NCBI RefSeq assembly: GCF_014779595.1
Contig: NZ_JACXZT010000018.1
Span: 1 to 64,000 of the forward strand
Source of the DNA: Halomonas sp. ML-15
Lineage (GTDB): Bacteria > Pseudomonadota > Gammaproteobacteria > Pseudomonadales > Halomonadaceae
Reading direction: 5' to 3'
DNA: 64,000 nucleotides
Positions 63,389-64,000 of the stretch are shown piece by piece. Within the stretch, counting starts at the first letter, position 1. Each line of letters begins with the position of its first letter. Position numbers and translations under genes: made by a program. The notes under the pieces were generated by a model. It worked only from the letters and a program-made list of their open reading frames with translations, searched no databases and had not been told where the DNA came from.

Positions 63389-64000
63389 ATGCTGACACTG
63401 CTCAAGAACGCCAACATTTACGCCCCCGAACCGCTGGGGCTATGCCACCTGCTGATTGCCGACCGGCGCATTGCCGCGATCAGCGCTGCACAGGAGCCCC
63501 CGCCCATTGACGGGTCCGCCGTCGAGGTGATCGACCTAGATGGCCGACGGGTGATCCCCGGTCTGGTCGACCCGCTGGTGCATATCACCGGCGGCGGCGG
63601 CGAAGGCGGCTTCGGTACACGCACCGCCGAGCTGACCAGCGCCGATGCACTCGCCTCCGGCGTCACCACCCTGGTGGCGGCGCTGGGCACCGATGCGCTG
63701 ACTCGCACCCCCGCCAATCTGATCGGCAAGGCGCGAGAACTCGCCGCCGCAGGCCTGAGCGTCTACGCCTACACCGGCTCCTATCAGCTGCCCCCGGTGA
63801 CCCTGACCGGCTCGGTGGCCAGCGATATCCTGTTCATCCCCGAGTTTATCGGCGTCGGCGAGGTCGCCATCAGCGATCATCGCGGCTCACAGCCCAGCGC
63901 CCAGGAATTGACCCGGCTCGCCTCGGAGGCGCGCACCGCTGGCCTGCTGGCCGGCAAGGCGGGAATCGTCTTCATCCACACCGGCGATGCCGAGACCCAT
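63389..64000 (+). CDS. Isoaspartyl dipeptidase (IadA)-like amidohydrolase, N-terminal part, first metal His replaced
   Basis: The first 204 residues, cut by the window edge. They follow IadA closely: LLKNANIYAPEPLG, GGGGEGGF, YTGSYQLPP, IGVGEVAISDHRGSQP. Equivalents of E. coli IadA His70, Glu77, Tyr137 and Glu162 are His65, Glu72, Tyr132 and Glu158. The first zinc histidine (His68, in QHVH) is Leu63 here (PLVH), so one metal site is incomplete. IadA normally removes isoaspartyl residues from dipeptides. It follows the amino-acid importer. Confidence 0.85.
   Translation, partial: MLTLLKNANIYAPEPLGLCHLLIADRRIAAISAAQEPPPIDGSAVEVIDLDGRRVIPGLVDPLVHITGGGGEGGFGTRTAELTSADALASGVTTLVAALGTDALTRTPANLIGKARELAAAGLSVYAYTGSYQLPPVTLTGSVASDILFIPEFIGVGEVAISDHRGSQPSAQELTRLASEARTAGLLAGKAGIVFIHTGDAETH

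Overview
The window reads as the chromosome of a high-GC, moderately halophilic gammaproteobacterium of the Halomonadaceae (Halomonas type). This rests on GC-rich codon use, strongly acidic exported proteins, a BCCT osmolyte carrier, a YbiI protein that matches the enterobacterial one almost end to end, and AstE, ChaC, MtfA and TRAP/Ttt systems. I see no rRNA, tRNA, CRISPR array or phage. Names come from motif and family recognition by eye; no database search was run.

Layout. 1-111: the 3' end of an IS5-type insertion sequence, directly followed by a BCCT carrier (133-1782). 1.8-5.0 kb: ybiI, an EamA exporter, chaC and a membrane diguanylate cyclase. 5.0-13.2 kb: a sugar-acid type catabolic operon (UxaA-like dehydratase, aldehyde dehydrogenase, HpaI-type aldolase, tctCBA) with a divergent LysR gene. 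13.2-22.2 kb: a polyamine-type ABC transporter operon with an FAD amine oxidase, a HAD hydrolase, a GNAT and GhrA, with a divergent LysR gene. 22.2-26.5 kb: a CUT1 (Ugp-like) ABC transporter. 26.7-30.1 kb: a GNAT-nitrilase fusion, MtfA and threonine aldolase. 30.2-42.9 kb: two operons transcribed away from an AT-rich control region. The leftward one has a serine-glyoxylate type aminotransferase, GntR, a hydratase, a HIBADH-family reductase and GhrB. The rightward one has a five-gene Dpp-like importer, a GarR-like reductase and a GlcG protein. 43.0-47.2 kb: LysR, gamma-butyrobetaine dioxygenase, an orphan ProX/ChoX binding protein and LysR. 47.2-52.1 kb: a racemase-like protein, TRAP transporter and RpiR block bracketed by 43-bp direct repeats. 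52.2-57.8 kb: tartrate/malate dehydrogenase, a Tat-exported type II sulfide:quinone reductase with a small membrane partner, WrbA, lipocalin and AstE. 58.0-64.0 kb: an amino-acid ABC transporter with three tandem paralogous binding proteins, a MITE, and the start of an isoaspartyl-dipeptidase-like gene.

Common theme. Most of the window is a series of separate uptake-plus-catabolism islands, each with its own regulator. Several converge on two- and three-carbon oxo-acids (glyoxylate, hydroxypyruvate, tartronate semialdehyde): ghrA, ghrB, two HIBADH-family reductases, the aminotransferase and the HpaI aldolase. Six of the binding-protein genes inside operons are followed by a strong intergenic hairpin without a T tract, suggesting a shared way to raise binding-protein expression over permeases.

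Best candidates for undescribed biology are the GntR divergon (30.2-42.9 kb), the repeat-bracketed block with a racemase homologue lacking both catalytic cysteines, the isoaspartyl-dipeptidase homologue lacking the first metal histidine, and the FNR-box-controlled, Tat-exported sulfide:quinone reductase pair.
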